Source of the DNA: Chrysomallon squamiferum | Lineage: Eukaryota > Mollusca > Gastropoda > Neomphalida > Peltospiridae | Reading direction: 5' to 3' | Assembly (NCBI GenBank): GCA_012295275.1 | Contig: CM022672.1 | Span: 3,767,443 to 3,831,442 of the forward strand | Length of the DNA stretch: 64,000 nucleotides | Shown: positions 62,061 to 64,000 of the stretch, one piece after another | Numbering within the stretch: the stretch's first letter is position 1 | Layout of the letters: each line of letters starts with the position of its first letter | Made by a program: the position numbers and the translations under genes | Notes under the pieces: model-generated | Databases searched by the model: none | Told to the model about the DNA's origin: nothing | The model's input: only the letters and a program-made list of their open reading frames with translations

Positions 62061-64000
62061 ATAGCAAGACAATAGCAGATATGGAAGGACAAAAGCGACG
62101 TCTGCATTTTCTGTTTTTGAACCTGTCTTTGCCTGTTTTTCTGGGAAGCTTTGGAGGGTGACAGATGCCCGGAGGGGGAGAGTAGGGATAGTCTCGCATA
62201 ATTCCTTATTGTTATGATTTCTCGAGTTTCCAGACGGGCTTCTTTTTAGCCGAGACACTCCGTGGTTGTTACTGTGTTATTATCGCAGCGTTCGGTTTGT
62301 TGCCTATGAATGCATGAAAAGTTTTCGCCGAGATTTAATTTGTCAGGTCATGTTTGTGAGAGACTCTTCATCCGATGTGAAGATGGGAGCCAGAGAAAGG
62401 AACGAATATTTTAAACAGGAAACCACAGAAAAGGACGACGTACTTGAAACAAAATAAGTTTGCGTCATCGTCAGATACATATAATGATATATTTGATATT
62501 AAAAAAATCATAATACTTCATATATTTCTTTCTTTTTTTTTTTTTTTTTTTTTTTCATGTCACACCTGCGTTCTCGGATTGCAAACTACTTGAAAAATAA
62601 TTGCAAAAAAAAAAAGAGAGAGAGAAAATCTTGTATTTATTCATAAACAACATCTTCAATGGTTCGAATGGATACACTGAATTAAAAAACAGAAATAAAA
62701 GTATTTCGCACAGTGAACAATGACGCTTTTATGCACTGCATCGTTCCACGGATCCATTCGTTGACATCAAAGCAGTACGTAATAGGAAGCTGTTCGTTCG
62801 GGTGGATCACTTAGCCGCAGGGTTATTTGGCTTTCCACTCGAATAACCGAGAAGTTTTTATTGTTACTGAAAGCTTGCATCGCAGGGTAGATAGTCCTTG
62901 TTTGGTTTTGTCCATTCAAAATAGCTCAAACTTCTTTTTTTTTTTTTTTTTTTTTTCTTTTTTTGAAAACTTGCTTACACAAAATATGTCTAAAATGAGT
63001 TAGACGTGCTTGATTATATCACCTTCTATGAATATTAAACTACTGTCTGAATTCCTATCCAAAACAAATTGAAAACATTACACACTCTCTCTTCTTTATA
63101 ACTGATTGACTAACATTCTAGTAATTATTAATGAGACACTGACGTTCTGATTATTTTCCGAAATATTTAAGCTTCATATGGAAACGTTTCATGACAAATC
63201 TAAATTTCATTAAAAGGTTATTCTGCTGTATACTTTAGCATTTCTTTATAACGAAGACTTTCTTCATTTCACTAGGTACTTTATCAATAATTCAGATTAC
63301 AAGAGACATTTTATATTATATATATATTCGTTGTTCAAAATGAGGCAACCATATCTTAATTAAATTAAAACAAATTTAACGTTTTTGTAGTATACATCTT
63401 TATGATCTTTAAATTCTCAAATCTGTGAAGAATGAACGTTCATTAAGTCATCTACAGTAATAATAAATAAAAGAGAAATTGCAATAATTTTATAAGTGAC
63501 TTAAAATTAAGTGAAAAAATAACAACCGCCAAAAAGGACACATAACGAAGAAAAAAACGAAGGAATAATCAAAAGACGAATTATAATAATTATAAAATAA
63601 TAAATTAAGATAATTAAAAAGAAAGAAAAGTTTTTAAAAAAATAAAAGGAATGAAACGAAAAGAGGGGAAAAAAAATAAAAAATAATAATAATAACAACA
63701 ATAACTGAAATCATTTCCGCAGTTAAATGAGGAAATCTGATTCTTTTTAACGCCAGAAGCAAAACGAACTGCATTTAATAAGAAATCATTGTTTCTTCTC
63801 GCCCTCGGTGCTTCCCGTCGATATTAAAGCGAGCTGATAAAAATAGAATAGATTTTCACGATTGAGATGTCAAACATGCAATGATTCAAACCGAGGAGAA
63901 ATTGTTGGAGACACGATGACTGATAAGATTTTATTCCCCAAACTATTCCAATCAAAAAGCTGTCGGGCCGAGTTTGTGCGCTTCGTATACAGTCGTTACC
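62061..64000. other. Right end, no gene recognised
   Basis: CpG-containing DNA to about 62470 has frames on both strands, including a plus-strand frame at 62266-62457 with KMGARERNEYFKQETTEKDD. None was recognised. Poly-T runs lie at 62531-62555 and 62936-62956. The last 250 bases are again of mixed composition. Confidence 0.4.

Overview
This is a 64 kb piece of an AT-rich animal nuclear genome. The evidence is spliced genes with GT-AG introns of roughly 250-1000 bases, long simple-sequence tracts, a fragment that looks like a non-LTR retrotransposon, and two animal gene families: a class A GPCR and DNA polymerase nu. There are no operons, ribosome binding sites or CRISPR arrays. The microsatellite load, compact introns and AT content would fit a mollusc or another lophotrochozoan, but I cannot name a species from the sequence.

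Layout. (1) Positions 1-1.25 kb, minus strand: an open frame with a splice acceptor runs off the left edge, and a second exon-like segment lies at about 1.1-1.25 kb; neither was recognised. (2) 2229-3122, minus strand: an intronless 297-residue class A GPCR with altered TM7 and TM3 motifs. (3) 5920-18433, minus strand: a 22-exon gene for DNA polymerase nu (POLN). Splice phases agree from exon 5 to the stop codon, with one exception at an A8/T8 run in exon 10. The exon 4/5 join and the exon 1/2 frame are unresolved. A second frame problem lies at a T7 run in exon 2. A decayed copy of exon 20 sits in the longest intron, and the 3' end lies inside an old tandem repeat. (4) About 18.4-64 kb: no recognisable protein-coding gene. 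It is AT-rich DNA with (CT)n/(GA)n, (CA)n, (ATT)n and poly-A/T tracts, interrupted by short patches of more balanced, CpG-containing sequence.

The patches carry promoter- or enhancer-like motifs: three CGCATGCG (NRF-1-like) cores in 260 bases, three inverted CCAAT boxes, a perfect 14-bp E2F palindrome, CACCTG E-boxes inside a dyad, and paired ATGGCG sites. I read 20-64 kb as an intergenic regulatory landscape or a set of unannotated first exons. That is inference, and cross-species alignment or transcript data would settle it.

I found no new multi-gene system. The observations most worth checking are the two apparent POLN frameshifts (assembly error, polymorphism or gene decay), the dead exon copy, the NRF-1-like cluster, and the unidentified exons at the left edge.
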